Shown: positions 43,224 to 52,768, numbered from the stretch's first letter. The stretch is 64,000 bases of DNA from Streptomyces sp. NBC_01237 (GCF_035917275.1 NZ_CP108510.1:186001-250000), one strand, 5' to 3'. Notes: generated by a model from the letters alone, not told the origin. Program-made: numbers and translations.

Positions 43224-44080
43224 TCGCCCTCCTCGATGACGTACCCGGTCTTGCCGTCGAGCCCGCGGGTCGCCTCGCCGGTGATGGACACCCGGTGCAG
43301 GATCCGCTGGTGACGGTCGTAGTCGTTGACCGCGTAGTGCTGGGTGCAGCGGTTGTCGAAGATCAGGACGTCGCCGGGGCGCCAGGACCAGCGCGCCGTG
43401 TTCTCGGGGCGCCGCACGGCGGCCTGGAGGACGTCCAGGAGCGGACGGGACTGGCGTACGTCCATGCCGACCAGGCGCTGGGCGAAACCGCCCAGGAAGA
43501 GGCTGGGTTCACCCGATTCGGGGTGGACGCGCACCACCGGGTGGGCGGCCTCGAAGCGGCGGGAGAGGAAGGCGGCGCGGACCTTCTCGCCGCGTTCGGT
43601 GCCCAGCCGGGGCTGTTCGGCGTGATTGGTGTGGACGGCCCACAGCCGGTCGGCGACCTCGCGCAGCTCGGCGGGCAGATCGCGGTAGCCGGCCGCGCCG
43701 TTGGCCACGAGGGTGTCGCCGCCGTACGGCGGGAGCACGACGCTGCGCAGCGTCGTGCCGAGCGAGGGGGCGGCCGTGAAGCTGATGTCGGTGTGCCAGT
43801 GGTCGGCCCGCTGGTCCTCGCCGTCGACCGGGATGACCTGCGGGTCGCCGTCGACGGTGCGCATCATCGGATGCTTCTGCGTCAGGGGGCCGAAACGGGC
43901 GGCGAAGGCCAGCTGATCGGCGTCGGTGATGTCCTGGTCACGGAAGAACAGGACCTTGTGATCAAGAAAGGCGTCATGTATCTGGCGGAATACCGAATCG
44001 GATATCTCCGAACTCAGATCGACCCCTGTGACCTGAGCTCCGATTCTTCCACCGATTTTGCGTACATCGAATGCGGACAC
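43220..44080 (-). CDS. TauD/TfdA-family Fe(II)/alpha-ketoglutarate dioxygenase
   Basis: The 286-residue enzyme has the facial triad start HWHTDISF (HxD) and a distal His in RILHRVSITGEA, with Arg downstream, plus FGPLTQKHP typical of TauD. It hydroxylates or desaturates a small substrate using O2 and 2-oxoglutarate. First gene of the nine-gene minus-strand operon ending at 33688. GTG 44080 follows GGAAGG. The first ~150 bp are visibly less GC-rich than the rest of the gene. Confidence 0.87.
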   Translation of the reverse strand: MSAFDVRKIGGRIGAQVTGVDLSSEISDSVFRQIHDAFLDHKVLFFRDQDITDADQLAFAARFGPLTQKHPMMRTVDGDPQVIPVDGEDQRADHWHTDISFTAAPSLGTTLRSVVLPPYGGDTLVANGAAGYRDLPAELREVADRLWAVHTNHAEQPRLGTERGEKVRAAFLSRRFEAAHPVVRVHPESGEPSLFLGGFAQRLVGMDVRQSRPLLDVLQAAVRRPENTARWSWRPGDVLIFDNRCTQHYAVNDYDRHQRILHRVSITGEATRGLDGKTGYVIEEGE

Positions 44081-44800
44081 AGGATTTTCCTTCCGCGTGA
44101 AACTGAGGGATACCGGGCCGCTTCCGCCGGAATACTCACGGACAGCACAGGAAGGGCACCGTGTGAAGCACGCAGAAGAACCGACTCTGCGATGGCCCGC
44201 TGAGCGAACCACGGGGAAAGCGGACGCGGCAACCTTCAGGTTGAACGGCGCAACTACTTCACCAACTCGGGTGCCGTCGCGATGACACCGACTTCCGAAA
44301 GTAGCGCCACCGTCGGCTGATTCCTTGTCCTCTGCACCCCGCAGGTGAAAACTCCCGGGTAAAGGGCCGTGCCAGGTCCGCCGCACCGCGCTCCGCGGCG
44401 CCGTGCCCCTGCCCTTCCGGCCCGAAGCGGCCCGGAGCGGCCCGCGGTCCGAAGACTCTCTGGAGGCTGCGGTGCATGCGATCGGCTTCTTCCAGGTGCT
44501 GCTCGTCGGCGGCGCCGACGGGCAGGGCGACCCGAACGTGCCGCGGGAGCCGACGGGACGGCGGACCGACCGCGGCTCGACGCCGACCGCGCACCTTACC
44601 CGCCGGCGAAGGAACCCGCGGGCGTCTGACCCCGCGGCCGTCTGACCCCGCAGTCGTCCGACCCCGCGGCCGTACCCACCGCGGCCGCGAGGAGCCCCCC
44701 AGGGGCGTTGCGCCCGGATCGCCCCGCGAGCCCCGGCGCGGTCCGAACGGAAAGCCCCAGCACCGTGCCGTATCCCACCGCACCCCTGGAGCCGATGGTC
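44081..44800. other. 720-bp divergent control region without a gene
   Basis: This spacer separates the two central operons. Its left third is comparatively AT-rich and should hold the promoter of the dioxygenase operon. The right part is very GC-rich, with GACCCCGCGGCCGT-type direct repeats around 44630-44690. Open frames here lack start signals and family features. I found no exact copy of the CATCT-N7-TGC element, which makes it the one large operon promoter without it. Confidence 0.5.
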
Positions 44801-45403
44801 ATGCCCGAGAAGAGCGGACTGCTGCACATTCTGCGCGAGGACCTGAACGTGATCGTCGAACGCGATCCGTCCATCCGTTCCCGACTGGAGGGCCTGTGGC
44901 ACCCGGCGCTGCCGGCCCTGTGGACCCACCGGGTGGCGCACCGGCTGTACCGGCGCGGCCACCGCATGAGCAGCCGGATCGTGGCCTACTTCGCCCGCAG
45001 CCGTACCGGGGTGGAGATCCATCCGGGAGCCGTCATCGGCAGGCGGGTCTTCATCGACCACGGTGCCGCCGTCGTGATCGGCGAGACCGCCGTCGTCGGG
45101 GACGACGTCACCATTTTCCACCAGGTGACCCTCGGCGCGCTCGGCTGGTGGACCGACAACTCCCTGGCGCCGGGCACCCGGCGCCACCCCGTGATCGGTG
45201 ACCGGGTCGTCCTCGGCGCCAACGCGACCGTGCTGGGTCCGGTCACGATCGGCGACGACGCGCTCATCGGCGCCATGGCCACGGTGACCCGGGACGTCTG
45301 CTCCGGGGCACGGGTGTACCCGCCGCCCTCCGTGATCCGGGAACCGCACGACCCCGCCGCCCCGGACCCGGTGCGGCTGCTCGCCTCGGCCGGCTCGTGG
45401 TAG
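44801..45403 (+). CDS. serine O-acetyltransferase (CysE/EpsC type)
   Basis: The 200-residue protein has an N-terminal helical part (LREDLNVIVERDPSIRSRL) and a left-handed beta-helix: GVEIHPGAVIGRRVFIDHG, ETAVVGDDVTIFHQVTLG and GDRVVLGANATVLGPVTIGD. It makes O-acetyl-L-serine from serine and acetyl-CoA. The next gene, a cysteine synthase homologue, would use that product. GGAG lies 9 bases before ATG 44801; a longer GTG start at 44765 is possible. In a cluster this pair usually makes a dedicated amino acid, not bulk cysteine. Confidence 0.88.
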   Translation: MPEKSGLLHILREDLNVIVERDPSIRSRLEGLWHPALPALWTHRVAHRLYRRGHRMSSRIVAYFARSRTGVEIHPGAVIGRRVFIDHGAAVVIGETAVVGDDVTIFHQVTLGALGWWTDNSLAPGTRRHPVIGDRVVLGANATVLGPVTIGDDALIGAMATVTRDVCSGARVYPPPSVIREPHDPAAPDPVRLLASAGSW

Positions 45404-45435
45404 CACGGCCGCAGGCTTCGCAGAAAGCCGCGCAG

Positions 45436-46389
45436 ATGAGCCTGACCGTCACACGACGCCGCGTCGTCGTCGACCACCTGTACGACCTCATAGGCAACAC
45501 GCCACTGCTGCGCCTCAGTCTTCCCGGCATCGATCCGACGGTGGAGGTACTGGCGAAGCTGGAGTCGCACAACCCCTACGCCAGCAGCAAGGACCGGGCC
45601 GCCCTGTACATGCTGCGCGCCGCCGCCGAGCGCGGTGATCTGAAGCCGGGCGGCACCGTGGTGGAATCCACCTCGGGCAACACCGGCATCGCCCTGGCCG
45701 CGATGGCGGCCACCGGCGGATACCGCTGCACCGTGGTCCTGCCCGACAGCACCACCCCCGAGCGGGTGGGCCTGCTGCGGGCCCTCGGCGCCGAAGTCGT
45801 GCAGACGCCGAGTGCCGAGGGCTTCGCCGGCGCCATCGCCAAGGCGGAGGAGATCCAGGAGACGACACCCGGCTCCTGGTACAGCCGTCAGCACGAGAAC
45901 CCCGACAACATCCGCGCCCACTACGAGACGACGGGCCCGGAGATCTGGAACGACACCGACGGCAAGGTCGACTTCCTGGTCGTCGGCGTCGGCACCGGCG
46001 GCACCCTGACCGGTACCGGGCGCTACCTCAAGGAGCGCAACCCCGCGCTCACCGTCGTCGCCGTCGAACCGGAGAACTCGCCCGTCCTGTCGCAGGGGTA
46101 CGGCGGCCAGCACCGCATCCCCGGCCTCAACGGCGGTGTCGTCCTGCCCACCACCGACGTCAGCCTCATCGACGAGGTGCTCACCTGCCCCGACGGAGCC
46201 GCGCTGGAGACCGCCCGCCGGCTGGCGCGCGAACAGGGCGTCTTCGCCGGGCTCTCCTCGGGCGCCGCCGTCCACGGCGCGCTGCTCGTCGCCCGTCGGC
46301 CGTCGAGCGCCGGACGCACCATCGTCACCGTGCTTCCCGACACCGGGGAGCGCTACATCAGCATCTGGAACGAGAAGTACGCCGCATGA
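45436..46389 (+). CDS. cysteine synthase homologue 2 (O-acetylserine sulfhydrylase-like)
   Basis: The 317-residue PLP enzyme has Schiff-base Lys in YASSKDRAALYM, the standard loop VESTSGNTGIAL and VGVGTGGTLTGTGRYL. All canonical residues of OAS sulfhydrylase are present, unlike homologue 1. Paired with the serine acetyltransferase it should replace the acetate of O-acetylserine with a sulfur or nitrogen nucleophile. ATG 45436 is preferred; the frame is open to GTG 45397, which overlaps the previous gene. The stop overlaps an ATG (ATGA), as if another gene originally followed. Confidence 0.88.
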   Translation: MSLTVTRRRVVVDHLYDLIGNTPLLRLSLPGIDPTVEVLAKLESHNPYASSKDRAALYMLRAAAERGDLKPGGTVVESTSGNTGIALAAMAATGGYRCTVVLPDSTTPERVGLLRALGAEVVQTPSAEGFAGAIAKAEEIQETTPGSWYSRQHENPDNIRAHYETTGPEIWNDTDGKVDFLVVGVGTGGTLTGTGRYLKERNPALTVVAVEPENSPVLSQGYGGQHRIPGLNGGVVLPTTDVSLIDEVLTCPDGAALETARRLAREQGVFAGLSSGAAVHGALLVARRPSSAGRTIVTVLPDTGERYISIWNEKYAA

Positions 46390-46524
46390 CCACGCTCGTC
46401 CCGCACCGCGGCCCCCGGCGGCTTCCTGGTGGCCTCCCTCGTCGTGGGCGAGGACCGGGCGCGGTGCGAGGCCCGTATCCGGGCGGCGGAGTCCTGGTTC
46501 CGGGCAAGGCCGGTGACGGGCTGA
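46386..46524 (+). pseudogene. vestige of a deleted gene, ATP-grasp-like C-terminal tail
   Basis: An ATG overlapping the cysteine synthase stop begins MTTLVPHRGP. About 10 codons later the other frame continues GFLVASLVVGEDRARCEARI and then RAAESWFRA to a TGA at 46522-46524. The second piece resembles the C-terminal strand and helix of ATP-grasp enzymes. I read this as the first and last bits of an internally deleted, frameshifted gene that was coupled to the cysteine synthase. The family call rests on a short segment. Confidence 0.35.
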
Positions 46525-46544
46525 CGGCCCGTCGCGGCGGCACG

Positions 46545-46560
46545 GCAATCCAGGAGATGC
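46545..46560 (+). promoter_or_regulatory. cluster element upstream of the NRPS operon
   Basis: GCAATCCAGGAGATGC, plus orientation, 106 bp before ATG 46666. Its presence shows that the A-T/C/oxygenase/P450 genes have their own promoter. Confidence 0.75.
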
Positions 46561-46665
46561 AGGGCCACGGCGCGGTCTGTGAACGTGGCGCCATACCCGA
46601 GAGTGCGCCGTGCCGGGGCGACATCGCCCGCGGACACGGATACGGCTGAGCGGATTGGACGGACG

Positions 46666-48438
46666 ATGGCCTTCAGCGATTCCGAGGACACCGCCTCGGT
46701 GCAGCGGCGCTTCGCCGCACAGGTGGCACGGGTGCCCGATGCCGTGGCCCTGTCCGGACGGGACGGGTCCCTCACCTACCGGGAGCTCGACCGCCGCGCG
46801 AACCGGCTCGCCCACCGGCTGCTCGCCCTCGGGGTGCGACCCGAGGAACCGGTCGCGGTCCTGATGGAACGCTCCGTGGACCTGGTCGTCTCCCTGCTCG
46901 CCGTGGTCAAGGCGGGCGGCTGCTACCTGCCCCTGCACAGCGCCCACCCGGTGGAGCTGATGCGGCGGATCGTGAACCGCGCCGGGAGCCCGCTGATCCT
47001 GACCGACGCCGTGATGCGGGGCCGGGCCGGTGTGCTCGGCGGCCGTCTGCTGGAACCGGCCGCCGACCCGGACCTGGCCACGCTGCCCGACCACGCCCCC
47101 GGCGTCGCCTCGGGCGGCGACGACGTCGTCTACGTCATCCACACCTCCGGATCGACCGGCGAGCCCAAGGGCGTCGCCGTGACGCACCGCGGCGTGCTGG
47201 GCCTGGCCGCCGACTCCTGCTGGGACGGCGAGGGCCACCGGCGGATCCTGTCCGTGGCCCCTTACGCGTTCGGGGTGTCGACCTACGAACTGTGGGTGCC
47301 GCTGCTGCGCGGCGGCCACCTGGTGCTGGCACCGCCCGGCGAGCTGGACCTGGGTACGCTGCGCCGGCTGTTCACCGAGGAGCGGATCAGTGCCGTACAC
47401 CTGACGGCGGGCCTGTTCCGGGTGTTCGCCGAAGAGGCCCCGGAGAGTTTCGCGACACTGTCCGAGGTCCTCACCGGCGGCGACGTGATCGCGCCGACGG
47501 CGGTGCGGCGGGTCCTCGAAGCCTGCCCGGGGCTGGTCGTACGGGCCATGTACGGCGCGACCGAGGTGTCCTCGTTCGCCGCGCACGCGGCGCTGGCCTC
47601 CGTGGACGACTGCCGCGCGGGTGTGCCGGTGGGACGTCCGATGGACACCGTCGACGCCCGGCTGCTGGACGACCGGCTCGCCGAGGTGCCCGACGGCGAG
47701 GTCGGCGAGCTGCACATCGCGGGCGAGCGGCTGGCCGCCGGGTACTTCCGCAGCCCCGGACTGACCGCCGAACACTTCGTCACCGGCCCGGACGGCGAGC
47801 GGATGTACCGCACCGGCGACCTGATGCGGCGTGGCGCGGGCGGTCTGCTGGAGTTCGCCGGGCGCTCCGGGGACCAGGTCAAGATCCGCGGCTACCGGGT
47901 GGAGCCGGCCGAGGTCGAGCACGCGCTCGGGCAACTGCCCGGTGTGGCGCACGCGGCGGTCGTGGTCCGTGAACCGCAGCCCGGTGACAAGCGGCTCGCC
48001 GCGTACGTGGTGCCGCGCGGCAGCGGCCCCGGGGACCTGCGCACCGCGCTGGGCGGCCTGCTGCCCGACTACGCGGTACCGGACACGTTCGTGGAGCTCG
48101 CGGCCCTGCCACTGACGCCCAACGGCAAGCTGGACCGGGCGGCGCTGCCCGAGCCCGCCGCGCCCGCGCCCGCGGCCACCACCGCCACCGCCCCCGTCGG
48201 CGAACGCCAGAGCGTGCTGTGCGTGCTGGTCGCCCGGGTGCTCGGGGTGCCGGAGATCGGCCCGGACGACAGCTTCTTCGACCTGGGCGGGCAGTCGCTC
48301 CAGGCGATGCGGCTGGTCGCCCGCATCCAGGCCGAGTTCGGCGCCGAACTGACGGTCGGCGATGTCTTCAACAACCCCACGGTGGCCGAGCTCGACAGCT
48401 ACCTCACCGACCTGGCCGCGACCGGAGCCGCGGCGTGA
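46666..48438 (+). CDS. NRPS adenylation-carrier didomain (A-T)
   Basis: The 590-residue protein has A-domain cores HTSGSTGEPKGV (A3), MYGATEV (A5), YRTGDL (A7), VKIRGYRVEPAEVE (A8) and PLTPNGKLDRAAL (A10, Lys). A carrier domain with LGGQSLQAM near residue 545 follows. In core A4 the sequence is FGVSTYEL where alpha-amino-acid A domains have FDxSxxE, so the Asp that binds the alpha-amino group is Gly. Aryl-acid and beta-amino-acid domains often lack this Asp. It probably loads a non-standard acid or beta-amino acid, as SgcC1/SgcC2 do in C-1027. Confidence 0.9.
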   Translation: MAFSDSEDTASVQRRFAAQVARVPDAVALSGRDGSLTYRELDRRANRLAHRLLALGVRPEEPVAVLMERSVDLVVSLLAVVKAGGCYLPLHSAHPVELMRRIVNRAGSPLILTDAVMRGRAGVLGGRLLEPAADPDLATLPDHAPGVASGGDDVVYVIHTSGSTGEPKGVAVTHRGVLGLAADSCWDGEGHRRILSVAPYAFGVSTYELWVPLLRGGHLVLAPPGELDLGTLRRLFTEERISAVHLTAGLFRVFAEEAPESFATLSEVLTGGDVIAPTAVRRVLEACPGLVVRAMYGATEVSSFAAHAALASVDDCRAGVPVGRPMDTVDARLLDDRLAEVPDGEVGELHIAGERLAAGYFRSPGLTAEHFVTGPDGERMYRTGDLMRRGAGGLLEFAGRSGDQVKIRGYRVEPAEVEHALGQLPGVAHAAVVVREPQPGDKRLAAYVVPRGSGPGDLRTALGGLLPDYAVPDTFVELAALPLTPNGKLDRAALPEPAAPAPAATTATAPVGERQSVLCVLVARVLGVPEIGPDDSFFDLGGQSLQAMRLVARIQAEFGAELTVGDVFNNPTVAELDSYLTDLAATGAAA

Positions 48439-48555
48439 CCGGCAGCCCCCGCCGGTCCGACGCCCGCTGATCCCGTTTCGCGCCTCCCCACCACCGCACG
48501 GTCCATCCCGGTCGGCATTCCGGACCGGTCATCGCAGGAGAAAGGACTGGTCCAC

Positions 48556-49929
48556 GTGACCATCACCCAGGCGTCACCGGAGACGGCCGAGTCGGGCCGC
48601 CGCATCCCGTTGTCGTTCAACCAGGAGTTCCTGCGCGGCTTCGACAAGGGCGAGACCGACGGCGCGTTCGGACACCGGCACACCCTCGTGTGCGGCTGGC
48701 GGGTGACCGGCGCACTGGACACCGACGCGCTGGCCCAGGCGCTGAACGACGTCGTGGAACGCCACGAGGTGCTGCGCACCTCGATCCACGGCGACGAGTC
48801 GGGCAGTCACCAGACCGTCCACCCCGCCACGCCCGCCGAACTGCGGGTGGTGGACCTGGCGGACGACGGCCGCCCGCGCGACGAGCGTGCCGAGGCGTTC
48901 CTCAACGAGCTGGACGCCACCCCCTTCAGCGTCGCCGTCCTGCCGCACCTGCGGGCCGAGTTCGGCCGCTTCGACGCCACCGACGGTGTGCTGGTCCTGG
49001 TCACCCACCACACCGCGACCGACGCCTGGTCGGTGCAGCTGCTGATGCGCGACCTGGCCGCCGCCTACACGGACCGGGCCGCGGGCCGGGCACCGGCGGC
49101 CGAGCCGGCCCACCAGTACCAGGAGTTCGCCCGGTGGCAGCAGGAGAGCGCGGGCAGCCCGCGCACGGAACGCGAGCGGGCGTACTGGAGCGAGCGGCTG
49201 GCGGGGGCCGAGATCACCGGCATCACCACCGACCGCCCCCGCGAGGACGTGCCCGCCGCCTACGGTGTGCACCGCTTCGTCTTCGACGCCGAGCTGTCCA
49301 CGTCCGTCACCCAGTACGCGAAGGCCACCCGCAGCACCCCGTTCATGGTCCTCGCGGCGGCCTACAGCCTGCTGCTGCGCGGCCTGACCGGCACCACGGA
49401 CGTCGTCTTCCCGACCTTCTCCTCAGGACGTTACGAGGAGCGGTTCGCCGAATCGGTGGGCCCGTTCTTCAACTTCGTGCCCATCCGCATCGACACCACC
49501 GGCTCCGCCACCTACGGCGCGGTGCTGGAGCAGGCGCGCGCCGCCTGCCTGGGCGCCTACCAGCACGAGATCCCGTTCGCGCACGTCGCGCAGGACAGCC
49601 CGGGACTGCTCGCCCCGTTCGCCGACGGCTTCCTGGCCGTCGTCGCCTTCGAGGTGCTCCAGTCGCCGTTCGCCGCGGAGGACGGCGCGGGCGACGGCCC
49701 GCGGTTCGCCGAGATCCGCCGTCGCGTCCTGTCCCAGAGCGTCAGCTCCGCCATCCCGGACGGCGGTCTGTGGGCCATGGACGTGCTGCCGGACGGCACC
49801 CTGGCCGGCAGCCTCAAGTTCGACAACAACCGGTTCGACGAGGCCACCGCCGTCGCGCTCGTGGAGCGGTTCCGCGCCCTGCTCCACACGCTGGCGACGG
49901 CTCCGGACACCGCCGTCGACGCGGGCTGA
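48556..49929 (+). CDS. stand-alone NRPS condensation enzyme (SgcC5-like)
   Basis: The 457-residue free condensation domain has the catalytic motif VTHHTATDAWSV (HHxxxDA, Gly of the usual HHxxxDG replaced by Ala) and a second-half FVPIRIDT segment. In C-1027, SgcC5 joins a carrier-bound beta-amino acid to a hydroxyl of the enediyne core. The same reaction is expected here between the acyl group on the upstream A-T protein and the diol made by the epoxide hydrolase. GTG 48556 follows AAAGGA. Second gene of the operon. Confidence 0.87.
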   Translation: MTITQASPETAESGRRIPLSFNQEFLRGFDKGETDGAFGHRHTLVCGWRVTGALDTDALAQALNDVVERHEVLRTSIHGDESGSHQTVHPATPAELRVVDLADDGRPRDERAEAFLNELDATPFSVAVLPHLRAEFGRFDATDGVLVLVTHHTATDAWSVQLLMRDLAAAYTDRAAGRAPAAEPAHQYQEFARWQQESAGSPRTERERAYWSERLAGAEITGITTDRPREDVPAAYGVHRFVFDAELSTSVTQYAKATRSTPFMVLAAAYSLLLRGLTGTTDVVFPTFSSGRYEERFAESVGPFFNFVPIRIDTTGSATYGAVLEQARAACLGAYQHEIPFAHVAQDSPGLLAPFADGFLAVVAFEVLQSPFAAEDGAGDGPRFAEIRRRVLSQSVSSAIPDGGLWAMDVLPDGTLAGSLKFDNNRFDEATAVALVERFRALLHTLATAPDTAVDAG

Positions 49930-49975
49930 GCCCGCACCGCCCGCGCCCACCGAGACGTAAAGGGACCGATCCACG

Positions 49976-51217
49976 ATGACGACGACTCTGCCCGGCACCT
50001 TCGCAGCCGGCCCCGTGTCACCTCCGGAACCCGACCTCACCCCGGACGAGCTGGTCGCCCGCGCCGAGGCCCTGGCCGCGACGCTCGTCGAGCGGCAGGC
50101 GGAGACCGAGGAGCGCGGCCACTACGCCGAGGACACCCACCAGGCCTTCTCCCGGGCCGGTTTCTACCGCATCCTCGTCCCCCGGCGTTACGGGGGCTAC
50201 GAGTTCGGCCCCGAGACGTTCGTCAGGGTCGCGACCGCCCTGGCCCGCGGCTGCCCGTCGACGGGCTGGATGTATCTGTTCGGGGCCGCCCACGCGCTGG
50301 TGGCGGGTGCGGTGTTCGACGAGCGGACGCAGGACGAGCTGTTCGCCGGCGGTGAGTTCATCTGCCCGGCGACCGTGGCCCCCACGGGATCGGCCGAGCC
50401 GGACGGCGAGGGCGGCTGGGTGCTGAACGGCACCTGGAACTACTGCTCGGGAGCGCCGTACGCCACCCACTTCATCGGCCACACCCTGATCCCCCAGGGG
50501 GAGGGGCAGCCGCCCGCGCCGCTGCTGTTCGTCGTCGACCGCGGCCAGTTCGAACGGCTCGACGACTGGGGCGACCAGCTGGGCCTGCGCGGCAGCGGCT
50601 CGCACAGCCTGCGCATCGAGAACGCCCGCGTCCCGGCCCACCGGGCCCTCGTCGGACACCTCAGCCAGCTGCCCGTCACCGACGAGCTGCCCGGCCGGGT
50701 CCTGCACGGAGGTGCGTACGGCGGCGGCCCGCTCAGCTTCATGCTGCTCGAACTCGGCGTCCTCGCCGTGGGCATGGCCAAGGGCGCCCTGGACGCGTAC
50801 GAGCAGCTGATGCGCGACCGCACCACGTCCTTCTTCCCGATCGTGCCGCGCACCGAGGACCCCGACTACCAGTTCCGCTACGGCGAGGCCACCGGGCTCA
50901 TCGCGGCCGCGGAGGCGGCCGTGCTGCACGCGGTCGGGCAGTGGCAGGAGCTGTGCCACCGCGAGGCGGCGGCCTTCACCCGGGAGGCGGAACTGCGTCT
51001 GGCCCTGGTCAGCCGCGAAGCCGTACGGCTGTGCTGGCGAGCGGTGGAGAGTCAGCTGTTCCCCACGGCCGGTTCCAGTTCGGTCCGGCACGGCGAGCGG
51101 ATCGAGCGGGTGTGGCGCGACCTGTCGATGCTCCACAGCCACGCCGGCAACGGCATCTTCCTCGCCACCCACGCCAACCGCGAGCTGTCGCAGGCCCACT
51201 TCGGCCCGCTCGGCTGA
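49976..51217 (+). CDS. flavin-dependent oxygenase of the acyl-CoA dehydrogenase fold (group D)
   Basis: The 413-residue protein resembles HsaA/DszC-type two-component monooxygenases rather than true dehydrogenases: [56 protein letters not shown] and a His-rich end ([11 protein letters not shown]). These enzymes use FADH2 from a separate reductase to hydroxylate aromatic rings or amines. It probably oxidises the carrier-bound acyl unit. AAAGGGA precedes the ATG. A related protein is encoded at 54711-55892. Confidence 0.85.
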   Translation: MTTTLPGTFAAGPVSPPEPDLTPDELVARAEALAATLVERQAETEERGHYAEDTHQAFSRAGFYRILVPRRYGGYEFGPETFVRVATALARGCPSTGWMYLFGAAHALVAGAVFDERTQDELFAGGEFICPATVAPTGSAEPDGEGGWVLNGTWNYCSGAPYATHFIGHTLIPQGEGQPPAPLLFVVDRGQFERLDDWGDQLGLRGSGSHSLRIENARVPAHRALVGHLSQLPVTDELPGRVLHGGAYGGGPLSFMLLELGVLAVGMAKGALDAYEQLMRDRTTSFFPIVPRTEDPDYQFRYGEATGLIAAAEAAVLHAVGQWQELCHREAAAFTREAELRLALVSREAVRLCWRAVESQLFPTAGSSSVRHGERIERVWRDLSMLHSHAGNGIFLATHANRELSQAHFGPLG

Positions 51218-51228
51218 TCCCGGCACGC

Positions 51229-51330
51229 CACCTCCGTACCGCCCCCGTACCTCCCCGTACCGCCGCCCGGCCCGTATCGCCCCCGCACCTCCTCGTACCG
51301 CTCCGTACCGCCGCCCGCCCCGCCGCCCCA
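51229..51330. repeat. degenerate CCGTACCGCC repeat in the gap before the P450 gene
   Basis: CGTACC and its near variants (CGTATC, CGCACC) recur about eight times in 100 bp, with CGCC spacers. No coding or terminator structure is apparent; it may be an expansion tract. Confidence 0.6.
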
Positions 51331-51356
51331 GGCCAGAAGAGAAACCGGACACTCCC

Positions 51357-52601
51357 ATGGAGCAACGCTGCCCGTTCGCCCTCGACACCACCGGCCGGGA
51401 CATCCACGGCGAGGCCGCCGCCCTGCGCGAGCAGGGCCCGGCCACCCGGGTGGAACTGCCGGGCGGAGTGGTCGCCTGGTCCCTCAACAGCCACGACGTC
51501 ATCAAGAAGGTGCTCACCGATCCGCGGGTCACCAAGAGCGCGCGGTCCCACTGGCCGGCCTTCGTCAACGGAGAGATACCGCCGGACTGGGAGCTGATCA
51601 GCTGGGTGGCCATGGACAACATGGTCACCGCCCACGGCAGGAACCACGTACGGCTGCGCAAGCTGGTCGGCAAGGCGTTCACGCCGCGCCGCACCGCCGC
51701 CTTCCGGCCGCGCGTCGAGGAGCTGACCAAGCAGCTCCTGGACGCCCTGGAGACGGCCGGGCCCGACGAGGTGGTGGACCTGCGGGAGCGGTTCGCCTAC
51801 CCGCTGCCGGCCCGGCTCGTCGCCGACCTGATCGGTATGGAGGAGGAGGCCCGCGCGAAGACCGCCAAGGTGATCGACGCGATGGTCGACACCACGGTCA
51901 CCCCCGAGCAGGCGCAGGCGGTGCTGGCCGGCTGGCGCGGGGCGATGGCCGACCTCATCGCCGACAAGCGGCGCGAGCCCGGCGAGGACATCACCAGTGA
52001 CCTGGTCGCCGCGCGGGACGAGGACGGCACCGCGCTGTCGGAGGAGGAGCTCGCCGACACCATCTTCGCCATCCTCGGCGCCGGTTCGGAGACCACGATC
52101 AACTTCTTCGACAACGCCATCACCGCCCTGCTCAGCGATCCCGCACAACTGGAGCTGATCCGTTCCGGCCGGGCCACCTGGGACGACGTCATCGACGAGA
52201 CGCTGCGCGTCGAGTCGCCGCTGGCGCACCTGCCCCTGCGTTACGCGGCCGAGGACATCGAGCTCGACGGGGTCACCATCCCCAAGGGCGACCCGATCCT
52301 GGTCAACTACAGCGCCGTGGGCCGCGATCCGGAGCTCCACCCGGACAGCCCCGGCACCTTCGACCTGACCCGGTCCGACAAGTCGCACCTGTCCTTCGGG
52401 GTGGGCCCGCACTACTGCCTGGGGGCCGGTATCGCCCGCCTGGTCGCCACGACGGGTCTCTCCCAGCTGTTCGAGCGGTTCCCGGACCTGTCGCTGGCCG
52501 TGGACAGCGGTGAACTGCAGCCGCTGCCGACGTTCATCATGAACGGTCACCGCAGCCTCCCGGTCCGTCTGACGGCCCCGGTCCCGGCGGCCGCCGGCTG
52601 A
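51357..52601 (+). CDS. cytochrome P450, second in the cluster
   Basis: The 414-residue P450 has I-helix [11 protein letters not shown], ExxR in DETLRVESP and heme loop [16 protein letters not shown]. The sequence suits the CYP107-like actinobacterial group. It is the last gene of the NRPS operon and is followed by two strong palindromic terminators. It may hydroxylate the amino-acid-derived unit or the core; the position suggests the former. The upstream ribosome binding site is weak (GAGAAACC). Confidence 0.88.
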   Translation: MEQRCPFALDTTGRDIHGEAAALREQGPATRVELPGGVVAWSLNSHDVIKKVLTDPRVTKSARSHWPAFVNGEIPPDWELISWVAMDNMVTAHGRNHVRLRKLVGKAFTPRRTAAFRPRVEELTKQLLDALETAGPDEVVDLRERFAYPLPARLVADLIGMEEEARAKTAKVIDAMVDTTVTPEQAQAVLAGWRGAMADLIADKRREPGEDITSDLVAARDEDGTALSEEELADTIFAILGAGSETTINFFDNAITALLSDPAQLELIRSGRATWDDVIDETLRVESPLAHLPLRYAAEDIELDGVTIPKGDPILVNYSAVGRDPELHPDSPGTFDLTRSDKSHLSFGVGPHYCLGAGIARLVATTGLSQLFERFPDLSLAVDSGELQPLPTFIMNGHRSLPVRLTAPVPAAAG

Positions 52602-52619
52602 CACCGCGTCCCGCCCGCG

Positions 52620-52657
52620 CGCCGAAGGGCCGCCCCGGCCGGGGCGGCCCTTCGGCG
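52620..52657. terminator. 38-bp perfect palindrome after the P450 gene
   Basis: CGCCGAAGGGCCGCCCCGG followed by its exact complement, 19 bp after the stop. Confidence 0.8.
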
Positions 52658-52703
52658 TTCCCGCCGCCGCCCGCACCGCCGCACACCACCGGGACACGGA
52701 CGA

Positions 52704-52768
52704 CGGCACAACACCCCGCACAGCACGACAGCACAGCACGACGGCACAGCACGACGGCACAGCACGAC
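52704..52768. repeat. tandem GCACAGCACGACG repeats
   Basis: About five copies of a 13-bp unit lie between the two terminators. They contain no start codon context and look like slippage expansion. Confidence 0.65.

Noticed and set aside
44369..44645. Short plus-strand frames in the 44-45 kb spacer
   Set aside because: Pure Arg/Pro/Gly/Ala composition, no ribosome binding sites, repeats in the DNA.
46386..46649. 87-codon ORF starting with ATGA overlap after cysteine synthase
   Set aside because: After ten codons the likely protein homology is in another frame; the in-frame translation is low-complexity Gly/Arg/Pro.
44986..47952. 988-codon minus-strand frame opposite serine acetyltransferase, cysteine synthase and NRPS
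   Set aside because: No domain features; the plus-strand genes are unambiguous.
52704..52768. Tandem 13-bp repeats considered as iterons or a CRISPR-like array
   Set aside because: No unique spacers, no replication or cas genes, and the repeats are imperfect and lie between two terminators.
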